From Pristionchus mayeri (lineage: Eukaryota; Nematoda; Chromadorea; Rhabditida; Neodiplogasteridae): a stretch of 64,000 nucleotides of DNA. Each line of letters opens with the position of its first letter. Within the stretch, counting starts at the first letter, position 1. Below are positions 1 to 12,194 of the stretch, one piece after another. The DNA lies in NCBI GenBank assembly GCA_036245805.1, contig BTRK01000002.1:12148689-12212688 (forward strand), written 5' to 3'. Both the position numbers and the translations under genes were made by a program. The notes below the pieces were generated by a model. The model did not search any database. It worked only from the letters and a program-made list of their open reading frames with translations, and was not told where the DNA came from.

Positions 1-1735
1 AAGGTGAGAACCTGGAAAATCAAATCGAACACTACAGAATTCAGTGGACACTTGTGATCGGATCTAGTTTATTAGCTGTATACTTTGCTTCATTCTTCTT
101 CCTCAATAATATTACTTATTTGTTGGCAAATATTTTGCTGGGATTCGCGCTGGCTTGTAAGAAATCATTTCCAAAAAAATTCAGTAAAGTCAGATTTTTT
201 AGTGACTTACGCTTCCTTCTACACTTGCCAGATGACATTCTCATCTGCGAAAACGCTGGCCCGAAATTCTGCCAGAATTCAGGGTATCGCGAGCTTGAGG
301 TAGTTTGTTTAACAAAACAACTAAAGGGAAAGAGTACATTTCAGTCTGATCTTAAGTGGTCTTTTGTACATGTACACTACGTCAAATCGCGAATCTGCTC
401 CATCTTTCAGTCTTAGCGATGATCAATATCGCTATTACAGCGAGAGCGAGACCAAGTAAGCAATGATTTCATCCGAATATCAAATTCAAAATTACAGAAC
501 CCTCTGCCTATTTCTGGTTGGATTTTGCATGATTAATCTCACTCTAACGTGCTGTCTCCCGACTAGAGAGGTAACCAATATCGCAACAATAAGGTCTTTA
601 TCGGAATTAGATTGACAACTGTGTGTCCACTGAGCGGCTACAACAAAAAGTAGACATTGGAAGCCACTTGAGTGAGTTTTCGATGGAAAAACTATGGCTG
701 ATGAGTTATATTTCAGAGGTGTCTGTTCTTACTCTGTTTGATCCCGAGATTCTCCTAGTCGTTCCTCGATTTCTCAATCACGGAATTCTAATTTCCTTTC
801 TCATGAGCATTTACCCCACTTCGCTACAGTATTCCACTCTTCTCGCCGAGGTAATTAAAACCATTGAACCAAATATTCTGGATATTCCTTCAGAAATACC
901 CAATGCTGACAGCGTACTATGCGTTTGCCATGTGTGCCGGGACTTCATTTTGTACGTTTTAAAAACTTTTTAAAGATAAACTTTCTCAAAATTTTGCCAG
1001 CAATCTATAACAGAATGAACGTACGCAGGTGCTCTGATGGTGACTTCTCTCAATAAGTGCTTCAGCGATTTCGGGTTTCGACCACTATTCAACATCGCTT
1101 CGGGCATTCAGTTAATAGCCTCCATTCAAGCTGGTAAGGATCTATTTTTCTTATCTTCTAACTTGCAAAATTCAGTGTTCACTGTCCCTAATTTGTCAAC
1201 TGCAGTTCCCACCCATGCATCAGCTCTTGTAAAACCGGAGTAAGCAAATTTTAATATATGCAGATTCTACTTTTTTTGGTTTCATTGAACTATAATTTCC
1301 AGTTTGATATGGGTGTGTCTGATAGCGTTCTTGTTGGGGTTCGCAGATTCAGCAAATGCTGCGTCGGGAACAGTCCTGTGTTCGAGGTAAGTAGTCAGGT
1401 TTCAATCGCGTAAATGTACATTTCAGAATATTACCCGGTCGTTCAGCACAAACGTATTCCACGGCAAGATTCTATCGGTCACAAGATTAACTTTTTTTGA
1501 ATATACTTTTTCAGGGCGTAGCAGCATCCGCAATTTTCTTCTGCTCTCCAATCATGACGATGATTTCGCATGCAGTTATTCTGATCTCAATTACGGTAAG
1601 ACAAGCAATTAATGTCTAATTAAGAAAATAAAATCATTTAAGATAATCTCAGCAGTGACATTCAATATTGTTGCAAACAAGATTGTAAACAGAGACAAAG
1701 AGAGAATTCTTCAAAGGTTCTCAAGTGAAGCCTGA
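1..1735 (+). CDS. UNC-93-like membrane protein, copy A (3' part; splice defect)
   Basis: Multi-pass membrane protein of the UNC-93/MFSD11 branch of the MFS fold. The 5' exons lie outside the window. Exons read: ..3, 45-156, 203-299, 345-455, 498-570, 611-671, 717-850, 894-951, 1029-1133, 1176-1239, 1303-1386, 1427-1477/8, 1515-1595, 1643-1735 (TGA). Exon borders and phases match those of the neighbouring copy at 3370-5770 one for one. Shared landmarks are LARNSARIQGI after the early helices, a hydrophilic loop ending QYRYYSESE, and the IYPTSLQYSTLL and KYPMLTAYYAFAMCAG helices. One anomaly: the exon ending near 1478 needs 52 nt to stay in frame (as in copy B), but the only GT lies one base earlier (1478-1479). 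Using it gives GCG TAG at once and removes the last helix. Either a non-GT donor is used or the copy is truncated or dying. Confidence 0.72.
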
Positions 1736-3369
1736 GTTGGGCTCAAAAATGCTTTTGTGATTATTGTTCAGGTAGTGTTCAGGGTAATAACGTTCCCTTC
1801 ACCGTTGTTTGTTATAGGTTAAATTCAATATTGTAAATAATTTTGAGGGCGTTTACACAATATTTAGTTAATTTATTTGCTATAGCATTATAAGACATTA
1901 TTCATATTTTGTCACATGATGAGTAGAGAGTCGGAGGAGTGAACTCGATCGCGCTACACCGGATGAGAACCGTCGGATGAGAACCCACTGGATGAGAACC
2001 GAAAATTGGACCCTTCTGTAGAACTTTCACACACGCATCTTTGACACTTTGGGAACATTCTGGGAAACATGCTGGAGAAGTGTACATTTGTTAGCTCTCA
2101 TCCAGTGCATCATCTGACCTAGAATCACGCCGAATGCATACAAACGGAGCACATATTCCAGTAAAAAAATAAATGAGAATGAACTGAGATCCGTCGCATT
2201 GACACGTTTTCCACTACGAGTGAATCACAGAAGTGGAGTGAGTGTAGTAAGGAGTGTTGTGAGGGAATATTCACCATTATCTGGACCAGTCGTGTAATGA
2301 TCATAAAAAATGAAATCAAGATCTGGCGAAATGATACTTCATACAAATATATTTCAACAAATCTCAAGGCAAGTTAAAATGAGAAAAAAACCTTCCCTTG
2401 TTGCATTTCTCATTCGAAACTTATCAATTCAAACTAATAAATTTAAAAAAGAAAATTGAATATAATGACTCGGTCTCCCCATCACAATGCATTTTACGAC
2501 TTCTTTGGATTGTTATTCTGAGACTCGATTGACATAACGCCGAAGTAAGTGACATATTGTTTCATTTTCTACACGAAAATAATCACATTTCAGCCTCACT
2601 TCGCATTACAGTTCTATGTGAAATCAGTGTAGACACGAAATTCTCCTTCAAACGTGATTATTTGATTGAAACGGCTAGCCTAACACGAATCGGTTCTCTA
2701 AATCCTTTTCGAATCGCCCGAAACGTAATTCTCTCGGCGAATAAATTACCTCCATTTGGTCTCATGGCTGCGGAAATCGTACAGGATGTGAGCGCATCAA
2801 TGATCAATTGCAAACAGCAAACAAGATACTACTTCCTTGTTCATCGATGATTCAGTTGTAACGTATCATTATTTGAAACAATACGAACGATTTGGATAAT
2901 GTAGAGGAAAGCATCTCATAACAGATCAATAAAGATAAAAATAATTGGAAATATGTTTGACTACTTTTTCGAGACGGAGTTGAGATACAAATCAGGTGTT
3001 TGGCTGTGCCGGGCTGATCAGACTTTTTGCCGATTTGGAAAAAAATATCTCGAATGAATTTCCTCGCCTCTCCTATGCGCTTGCACCAGGTTTCGCTCGT
3101 GCTTGAATAAATTGATCAGCTCTCTCCCGGTTGACCTATCCTTTTCCAATTTCCAACAAGGATAGTTTTTATTATAAACGAAACTCGTGCATACAAAATG
3201 CGAATTTGAACCATCACTCCTCTTTCGGTTCTCCGTCATTCATAGCGGGAATACCGTACTTCCGGAGAAGTACGATATTCCCGCTATGGTATTCCGTAGC
3301 CATACCGTATTACACTTTCTAGTGCCGTACTTCCCGCTCCGCTGCGAAGTTCCTCCTTCCTACACCGCT
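1736..3369. other. Intergenic region between the UNC-93-like copies
   Basis: No supported gene. A short reiterated motif (GGATGAGAACC) occurs three times at about 1960-2000. A small hairpin lies at 3246-3290: GGGAATACCGTACTTC is followed by its near complement GAAGTACGATATTCCC, about 80-125 bp upstream of the next start codon. An open frame at 2557-2850 has no family resemblance and was not called. Confidence 0.5.
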
Positions 3370-5770
3370 ATGAAGGACTCTGCCTACCAACATCTCTGCA
3401 CGATTATCATGGGCGTCGCCACACTTTTCAGGTGTTTTTACTTTTTTTTGTAAATTTATTTTGATTATCAGGTTTATCGGCTACGAAATTGGCACATTTA
3501 TCGTTGAATCGCTCGTACACTCTGCTCATCTGAGAGACCCGAATTCGATTATGAAACATGCAGGGTATTATGGGTAAGGAGGCGTTGAGCACACTACATT
3601 TCTTCCTGTGAATAAGACAAAAGACAAAGAAATCATGAAAATTTCAGACAAGCTGTAAAGGAGATCTCAACATGCCTGGCCACATTTGCCGTTCCGATTA
3701 TCATGAGCTACCTCTCACCAAAAGTAAGAGCGAAATGGAAAATAGTATGTTAAACATTTTTACATTTCAGTGGACATTAGTCGTCGGGTCCAGTTTCGTG
3801 GCCATATATTTTATGTGCTTTTTCTTCATAAACAATGTGCTCTTCTATCTCGCCAATATTTTGCTGGGTATCGCTGTTGCAAGTAAGATTTTTTAAGTTT
3901 AATTTTCTGATCCATAAATGGCATGATCATCAGTGATATTCACCTCTTTCTACACGTACCAAATGATTTTCTCCACTCGGGAAACTCTTGCGCGAAATTC
4001 GGCACGAATTCAGGGAATATCAAGCTTGAGGTTATTAAAAATTCAAAGTTCCATTGTAAATTACTTATTTCAGCCTGATATTCAGTGGTATTTTATACAT
4101 TTTTATCACATCCGCACATGAGAGATCGACACCCGACTCTGTTGAAGCAGAATCTTCGGAATCTGTTGAATCCGAACAATATCGTTATTACAGCGAGGCC
4201 GAAACCAAGTAAGCAAGGAAGGAATTTCACATGTTTTCACAACAACTTCAAATTAGATACATCCTTCATTATTGACGAATTTCGAGATATCGTATTATGA
4301 GTGAAGAAAATTATTTGGCACATTTCTAAATCCAGATTTGCAGCACGATGACAGCGTTTCTGTTCGGCTTCTGCATAATCGATCTCGTTTTGATCGCCTG
4401 CCTGCCATCGCGAAAAGTTAGTTCAAAATTGGTGAATATACATTAATTATTAATTTTAGATCGAAAATGGTCTTGCCAGTAAAGTTCACCGAAAACATAG
4501 CATCATGCGCGAGTTGAGTAGCATCATGCGCGAGTTGAGTTTTCATGCGCGAGTTTGATGAATGTTCAACCGACCAGCTGTTTTCTCTTCCAGAGACCAC
4601 AGCTCTGACCCTGCTCGACCCCGACATTCTGCTATTCGTACCCAGTTTCCTCAATCACGTCCTCTTAGTGACATTCTGCATGAGCATTTACCCAACCTCC
4701 ATCCAGTACTCGACCATTCTCGATGAGGTACAGAAAATACACGGAAAAAGTGGGTGCAATCCGATTTGTTCAGAAATACCCGATGCTGACTGCTTATTTC
4801 GCATTTGCAATGTGCGCCGGAACAACGTTTTGTACGCAATTTTTACTTTTATTTCGCATTAAAAATCAAAGTTCAGGCGGAATCATTGTAACGCCGCTTA
4901 GCAAGTGCTTCGACGATTTCGGACTTCGACCGTTGTTCTACATCGCTGCTGGGGTTCAATTAGTTGCATATTTTCTATGTGGTAAATCCAATTAAGCATC
5001 TTTTAAAAATTTTACCATTTACAGTGCTCACAGTACCGAACTGGTCGACTGCAAGACCCACTAACGATTCAGCTCTCTTGGAACCACAGTATGGCCTGAT
5101 AATTAAAGTTACATATATCGTAACACAAATAAATGTTAGATAGTCGAGCAGAACTGAAAATAGTAAATCCGGAACCAATTACATCCCCTGCAGGCTAACC
5201 TGGGTGTACTTGATAGCTTTCTTGCTAGGATTCGCAGACTCAGCTAATGTCGCCTCTGGAACTGTTCTCTGTTCGAGGTGAGATTTCGCAGCAAAATATT
5301 TTTGAAAGTATAAATTTCCAGGTTACTGCCTGGCCGGGAATCACACACGTATTCTGCAGCGAGGTTTTATCGAGTGAGTTTTCATTTGGACTAGTGCGCT
5401 TAATTTATACTTAATTTATAAATAACTCAAAAATATTATGCGATGGCTCGATTTGCAGGGAGTAGCAGCATCGGTGATATTTTTCTGCTCTCCAGTCCTC
5501 ACTATGACTTTACATGCAGTAATTCTTGTTACAGTAACGGTGGGACTAGTTTGATTGCTTCCATACTCCGGCTTATTTCCCCACTGCAAGGATTCAGCTA
5601 ATCGGAGGCAAAATTCGTGGGAATATAAAATTAAATATAAAATATTATACCAGTCACACTAAACTAATTATGTTTAGCTCTTCTCCGCGTTATCATTCGA
5701 CTTTGCGATGAAGCAGGTGGAAAGGAGGGACGGGAGCTCGAAGAATCTCAAGGAATATGTGGAAGCATAA
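3370..5770 (+). CDS. UNC-93-like membrane protein, copy B (complete)
   Basis: Sixteen exons with fully consistent phases code for 448 residues: 3370-3431, 3472-3573, 3648-3723, 3771-3882, 3934-4030, 4074-4208, 4344-4416, 4460-4478, 4594-4727, 4774-4831, 4877-4981, 5025-5088, 5194-5277, 5322-5373, 5459-5539, 5678-5770. The start is the ATG of MKDSAYQHL; the next segment (FRFIGYEIGTFIVES) occupies the first-helix position of the family. Further landmarks are SARIQGISSL, an acidic Ser/Glu loop at about residues 160-190, IYPTSIQYSTIL, and SANVASGTVLCSRLLPG before the last helices. Members of this family are MFS-fold proteins; C. elegans UNC-93 is a potassium-channel regulator, and what this paralogue does cannot be read from sequence. 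It is a tandem duplicate of copy A. The family level is fairly sure; the choice between UNC-93 and MFSD11 is not. Confidence 0.8.
4499..4557. repeat. Short tandem repeat in intron 8 of UNC-93-like copy B
   Basis: About 2.5 copies of a roughly 21-base unit (GCATCATGCGCGAGTTGAGTA). It fills most of the intron between exons 8 and 9 and is absent from the matching intron of copy A, so it arose after the gene duplication. Confidence 0.75.
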
Positions 5771-7097
5771 ATGTGCTAGAACTCAACTTGTTTTGAAATA
5801 TTATGCAAAAATGTCAAACAAATCAAATAAATACACGAATACACGAATATCGCAGATATTAGCGATTTAAACACCTGGATAGAATAATTTCGGCCTTGTG
5901 GACGACCATTCATCTCTCTCATTTTATTCCAATCCAACATCATGACAAAGTAGTGAGAAATAAATGCGTATGAAAGGCCGGGATAGAAGGAAGAATACTA
6001 TTATTCTCCATGAAATGCCTCGTAACCACAGTAATTCATTAATCATTTATGATAACAGCATGATGAGCCAAGTAGAGGTGATCAACTGAAAATAGTGAAA
6101 CTGAAACTAACTATGCTGAAAAACAGCATAATATTTGCCATGCTTTCATATACTTTGATGTGCCGCACGAATCGTGTATTTCCTCAGAAAACAAATCGAG
6201 TTATCGGGACTTTGCGAAGTCGATTGCAGGAGAACCTAGTTGGGCAAGGCTTAGATCAAGCAGGGTAATACGTCTCGCCTATCGCTGTTTTCTTGCTAAC
6301 CAATTGTGGCATCAAAATTTTCATCTAAATCCATGATAGAGAAGCTCGTGTGAGACGAAGTAGACATCTGTAATTGTAATTTTATCACATGCGATTCAGA
6401 AAATATGAAAGAGATAAAAGTCTCAAACGTGCGAAACCCGTAACGAAAGTGTGCGATGATATTCACACTTGTGCACAAAATCACGTGGCGCTTCAAATTG
6501 AGTTCCTCTTTTAGATAAACGGGCTAAATTTCTGACAGCTCGGTGTGCAGAAAAAAGGGAAAGAGATACGCTAAGTCTATTCGCTCGCTCAATTAACTCG
6601 TAACGAATGCCATCTATGAAATATTACTGCAAAAAGAATCTGTGGGAGCAACGAAAACAGCAAGATGAACGGACTATTACGTTAGCACGAGATAGCTTCA
6701 AAATTGAGAGATGGATTGGTTTATATGGAAAGCACATTTATGGGCAATAAAAGCATCCCAAATGACACTAGCTAGCATTTGCCAGCGCAAGAAGTGTGGA
6801 AGCAAAGATGAGATCGATTGGAAAAATGAATTTTATCAAGACGTTTCAAAACAATACAAATAGTCTGCTCAGTCGAAGAATTTGGGAGAGATTGGCGTGA
6901 CAGGTCGTCTCGACGTCAAGGGAATATCGAGAATGTGGTTGGCAAAGGAGGTAGAGGGCGGACGAGAAGGAGCTCTCCACTTCAGAAGACTAACTGCTGC
7001 ACTGAAAATAGCGGAAATCGTGATTAGTCATGGCAACTCGCACTGTTTATCCCAAATAGTGCAAAATCTTTTGACGTCATGACTGCATAATTGTGAC
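5771..7097. other. Intergenic, no gene seen
   Basis: AT-rich sequence between the UNC-93-like gene and the receptor gene. Open frames are short, lack matching splice signals and resemble no family. No RNA gene or repeat was recognised. Confidence 0.4.
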
Positions 7098-8944
7098 TTA
7101 CTCGTGGTAGCTCCTGATATGGGTGACGACGACTATGGGGCTGATGAGAGCTGGTAGCTCGACTATCTGTAATTGAACATAAAACATTAATTGACAATCT
7201 ATTACTAACAATGAACGTGAGCACTTCCAGCTCTGGTCCTTGTACGACCTCGAAGAGACCGAGAATGTAAATGCTGATACCGAGCAAGACGAAACACGGG
7301 AGAGCCGCTTGAATCGTAAGAATCTGTAATTTAATTTTTCTTCAAAAAATGCGTTGAAATAACTAAATGTTAATTTCGAAATTTTTGAAATATCATCAAC
7401 TTTTTCCCGTTTACATGCTCTATTGGTTACTTTCGTAGAGTTGTTTGAACTTTGTCAGCAAAATGCGATGAAAACAACAATCACCGTGACTAACTGCCGG
7501 TGTAGATGTTTTGTGTGAAAACTCATCGCTTTGGCCTTGCGTTCGAGCAATCGCAAAATGAGAGACCTTCAAAAACTACAATCACGGGTTCGGATGAAAG
7601 TGCATGTTATGTCTAGAGAATGCCTAACAGCTACAAAGTTCACTCTACACGTGTTGTACGATATATGACTAAGAATTGATACGTTTGTTTTTTAAATGAT
7701 ACGTAAATGAGACAAATTTTATTCTGTCCATTTTTATCGATCTAAACACCCAAGATGTCCTCACGGGCTTTCATTGTAAACGTACCTGTAGATCCAAATA
7801 ACCAGAAAAAGTGGAATAGGACAGCCTATAATCGTAAAGATAAGTGCAAGCTTTGCGGGCGTTTTGTCAGCAATCGTTCCTGAATTTAGCAGCATTCGAA
7901 GTTGAAATAGTAGTATACGGATACCTATCACTACTAGTCCGTCCTCAATGTATTTGGGATGGCACGTCTTCAGTTCGGCTCTGAGGCTATCGAAATTGGC
8001 TTTCGATGCGATGATTGAGATCTAAAATGTTGTTTACTATTAAAAAATGTGCTTTAAACGTTTTACCACAACGATCACAGCCGCAAGAAAAGCGGCCATC
8101 TGCGCTGTCATGATCCTCTTTACGCTGATGAAACCGAACCGAAGAACCCAATACCGGGCACCGATCGAAACGAGAACAGTGACGAACTGAAATGAAGTCA
8201 GCTTACATTTCTTCTTCGTCACACACAAAAATCACGTAGTTCATTCGCAGTAGGTCGGATGATAACCTTCCGGGTGATAACCGAAAGTTACCCTTCGGTA
8301 GAGTTTTCACAGTATATTCCCATACTGTGAAAATTCTACTGAAGGCTAAATTTTGTTGTTGTCATCATGAATGTATTATATTCACCCAACGGTGATCAGC
8401 CGAACTGTGCCAGTTCACTACGTTCGTCTCTAGAGCATATTTCAGTTGTTTCCGTCAATCGATAATCATGTCAACACCCCTTACAGTGACAACATTCGAC
8501 GCCATGAATGTCGAATAGAAGTAGTAGCAGAGATTCTGCGAGAGATATGAGCATGGACCGTACGAGATGTAGATAGCTGACCAGGCGCACGGAACCGCTC
8601 TGAAAATCTCAAAAGTTTTGAAAATTGTTCTAAATATTTAACATATTGGGTGTACAATTTTTATTGATTTCATCGGTATCGTGCTTACTTAGAGTGATAA
8701 AGACAAGAAAATAAGATCTATCGGCTCTCTCCCATGGACAAATCTATTCAAACCTCAGCATAGTGCTTAGTGAACAGACTGAGATAAGAATGTCGAAAGA
8801 CGCATGAAGCTTCAGTAGAAGTGAGTAAGATCGGAAGGACTCGGGAGTGTATCGGGTCATGATGAACAGTAGCAAGGAATTGAATAGGGTTGATGTGATT
8901 CCGAGAAGCATGTGAATTGCCAGAACAAAGTTGAGAAGCATCAT
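7098..8944 (-). CDS. Nematode serpentine chemoreceptor (7TM GPCR, Str/Srd-type superfamily)
   Basis: Eight exons on the minus strand (8944-8754, 8599-8485, 8186-8067, 8021-7925, 7879-7786, 7566-7485, 7323-7210, 7166-7098) join in phase to 293 residues plus stop. The first exon holds TM1 and the start of TM2 (FRSYSLLLKLHASFDIL). The second has YGPCSYLSQNLCYYFY, the GPC..CYYFY motif that precedes TM3 in nematode Str/Srd/Sri-type receptors. The cytoplasmic loop has MSFHTKHLHRQL followed by LTIQAALPCFVLLGI (TM6). TM7 is PALISPIVVVTHIRSYHE, just before the TAA. This is the typical layout of an olfactory-type receptor in chemosensory cilia; its ligand is unknown. The product is slightly short (family about 320-350 residues), mainly at the C-terminus. 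The start was set at the first of two adjacent ATGs before TM1. An intron at 8187-8484 holds a small palindromic repeat. Confidence 0.85.
8249..8400. repeat. Small palindromic repeat (MITE-like) in a receptor intron
   Basis: CTTCGGTAGAGTTTTCACAG is followed by its near complement CTGTGAAAATTCTACTGAAG, with a GATGATAACC motif outside. It lies between exons 2 and 3 of the serpentine receptor gene. Confidence 0.6.
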
Positions 8945-9427
8945 GGAGACACTACTTCGAAGTACAAGATACACTGGAAGGAAGGGAAAACTTAGAGTAA
9001 ATGATGGGATAGAAGTTGGAGGTATGTGCTTGGAAATTGCATGCTGTAGTTTTCGACAAAATGTTATGATCGTTGAGTAATTGTAAGGTGAAGTTGGACG
9101 GTTGAGCTGTGGAAAATGACTTAGCGAGATGCCATCAACAACATAATTCGAAAAAAATATTTGCATGAGATACTTCTATCGATGAATTCAGGTGCTATTC
9201 AGAAGCGTTCAAGTCCACAACTAAACTTGATATTTCTTTATTGATTGGCAGCGTATTTCCGCTTCAAAGAATCGGAATGAGATACAGATATGACTAAATT
9301 ATGAATGTTGGGCCATTCCATTTGGAAAGGTATTATGAACATCCACCGGGTGTTCAGAATGCCGAACGAAGAGGCTGAAATCTGCAAATATTTATGTCAA
9401 TTGTCTTTCAACCGAGAAATACCATGC

Positions 9428-10881
9428 TACAGTCGCGCCAGAAAGTGAGTAGACGATTTTTATTTTTTATATAACTTTTGCTATAGCTCATTTTGCAATT
9501 TAGATGTTGTGGTACTATACACCAAATCCATCGAGGAATACGATGCGAGTATTGCGTCAGCACGTGCTTCATAACTGATTGCGAAGTGATGACGGAATCG
9601 AATTTCACTTTTTCAAATAGGCGTTATTCTTACATAAATTTTTTCCAGCTTGCCAAACTTTCTGACGTTAGAGATAGGACCGAGGCCTATTCAGAATATT
9701 AATTTGACCTTGCTGCTCGGTCGCACATTGGCTTCAGCCTTGCTGCAAAATCGATGTCGAAAATTCAGATCTCGGCTTCTAGACAACCTAGAGACTCGTT
9801 TAAGGCACCAAAATGATCGCCGTCGTGAGTCCAGATGATCCTGAGAATATAAAAACAATATCTTGAAATTTGCCCTGAAGGCATGAAAAAATCACTTTTT
9901 CACATGACCACTTTTTGGACATTCATAACTTTTCGGGAATTGTATTTAAAAATCTGTTTTTTGCTCAGTCATGTTCAAAATATTATATATGTACGATTTC
10001 CAACTTTTTAGAGTGTTTGGATATCTTTCCTATCCGCGGCGATCGTTTTTCGGAGGCACTTTCCAGTCCAGGACTCGCTATTTTCGTCCGCACTCTCTCT
10101 CCAACTTTGCCCAAAGTTATTGAAACATTACCAAAAGCTGGAATTCAGTTCTTCAGAACGTGTTGGACATGTACACACAATAACAAAAGTTTTCCTTAAC
10201 TTTCTCTCAAACTTGTTTTCGAAGGGCCATGCAATCAGGACCATTGTGCACCTCCGAAAAACGATCGCCGCGGACCGGAACGATATCAAAACACTCTGAA
10301 AAGATGGAAATCATATATATATATAATATTTTGAACATGACTAAGCAAAAACCAGATTTTTAAATACATTTCCCGAAAAGTTATGAATGTCCAAAAAGTG
10401 GTTATGTGAAAAAGTGATTTGTTCATGCCCTCAGGGCAAATTTCAAGATATTGTTTTTATATTCTCAGGATCATCTGGACTCACGACGGCGATCATTTTG
10501 GTGCCTTAAACGAGTCTCTAGGTTGTCTAGAAGCCGAGAGCTGAATTTTCGACATCGATATTGCAGCAAGGCTGCAGCAAATGTGCGACCGAGCAGCAAC
10601 TTCAAATTAATATTCTGGGTAGGCCTCGGTCCTATCTCCAACGTCAGAAAGTTTGGCAAGCTGGAAAAAATCTGTGTAAGAATAACGCCTGTTTGAAAAA
10701 GTGAAATTCGATTGTGTCATCACTACGCAATCAGTTATGAAGCACGTGATGACGCAATACTCGCATCGTATTCATCGATGGATTTGGTGTATAGTACCAC
10801 AACATCTAAATTGCAAAATGAGCTACAGTAAAAGTTATATAAAAAATAAAAATCGTCTGCTCACTTTCTGGCGCGACTGTA
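9428..10881. mobile_element. Foldback element, TA / CAGTCGCG ends (Tc1/mariner-type MITE), copy 1
   Basis: The two halves are inverted copies of each other over nearly their whole length (about 700 bp per arm). The outer ends read TACAGTCGCGCCAG and its complement CTGGCGCGACTGTA. They are flanked by TA, as expected of Tc1/mariner-type insertion. The many mirrored open frames inside are a by-product of the palindrome; no transposase was found. A shorter relative with the same ends lies at 37641-38583. Confidence 0.85.
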
Positions 10882-11103
10882 GGTGCTTGATGACACCTTT
10901 TCAACATTATCTTGCAGCCAGACGCTTTTTTCTCAATTGTTTTCTTCTGTATTCGCTTTTACGCGCCATTTCGCAGCATTTGTATTTGGCCAAACTTAGA
11001 AGTATAACCCTGCTTCAATAACGATTTGTCTGTAAAGGGAGTCTACTTAGTGGTACGTACTAATTGTTTTCTTGATTGGCATTCAATAATTGCAGATATA
11101 AAC

Positions 11104-11926
11104 ATGGATCGGCTTGTTTCTTTGAACGGGAGCCTCGAAAATTCAGTCCTAGCATTCATCGGCAGTAATAGAGCTGATGTGAGTGACGTAAGTACATCCT
11201 TTTGAATTGCTTAATAAATTTCCAGAAACTCGATTTGACACTGGCCATTTCCATGGGGATATATTATATTGCTGCCTTCTGCTTGCTTAGCATTTATTCA
11301 AATGCAAGTTCTTCGGCAATAAATGACTAAAAATTTTGCATTCTTACAAATAACATATTTCAGGAACTTCTCACCGATACGGCAAAATGAACTAAGCTCA
11401 AAGTATGTGTGTGTTTAGCATTCTTGTTTTGGATAATGATAAAATTTCAAATATTTTTAAAAATATGTATTTATAGGTGATTCAAACCGAAATGATTGCT
11501 CACCATTTATTTTGCACATTCCTTCCATTTATTGTTAACAATTTCGTGTTAATGGGACCAAACATGCTCATGTGTATCTACAACTTCTGGTGGTGGTGAG
11601 CCATGTTAATTTGAGAATAGAGTGATCAATTGGGGCTTTAATAACGTCGAAGTTACAAGTGGAACGTAAAATCTGCCCTTGCACCCCCGAGAGAATGAGA
11701 TAACTGACAACAAATTTCGGAAATTTCTGAATTAAATAGATAATTTATTTTTTTGCATAATTTCAGGAAAAATAGGAGCGACTCGAACGATTTCCTCATT
11801 ATTTATCATATGCGATCGAAAGGATTCTTCTACATCATGTACGCCTTCTTGATGGTGGCATACGCTATCTTCAAACGATATTGTATTTACTCTACGGAAC
11901 AATCCATCTATCACCATTACTGTTAA
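11104..11926 (+). CDS. Possible small membrane protein or receptor remnant
   Basis: A start at 11104 opens a short hydrophilic N-terminus with an NGS glycosylation site (exon 11104-11187). Then come hydrophobic exons after good TTTCAG sites at about 11228 (LDLTLAISMGIYYIAAFCLL), about 11475-11600 (HHLFCTFLPFIVNNFVLMGP) and about 11766-11926 (FYIMYAFLMVAYAIFKRY, TAA). Three or more helices and the exon style suggest a serpentine receptor. The phase between the second and third exons could not be made to agree, so the gene may be truncated or broken. No family motif was recognised. Confidence 0.35.
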
Positions 11927-12194
11927 GCTCGAATACTATGGCACGTTTCTCTCGTTTGACTGCGCATTTTATTGATAAATTATTTAAAGAATACGAAACC
12001 ATTCGAATTATGATAAAAACAGTCCCTGTTGTTGCTGCTCGGTATTTCATTCAATTATTCAAAGAGATATTGACATGAGGCAGAATGCTAAATCCCTTAA
12101 TCGTCAAAGAAATACACGTGTTCCTATAGCATATGTCCTATAGCATATGTGTATCATGAGTAAGTGAAGTTCTTCTGGTTGAATCGTACATGAT

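Noticed and set aside
2557..2850. Plus-strand open frame of 97 codons between the UNC-93-like copies
   Set aside because: No hydrophobic pattern, family motif or coherent splice partners. Position and composition fit non-coding sequence.
9408..11021. Several mirrored open frames coding for near-identical peptides on both strands
   Set aside because: They arise from the inverted repeat of the foldback element and lie on opposite strands in the same sequence; not genes.
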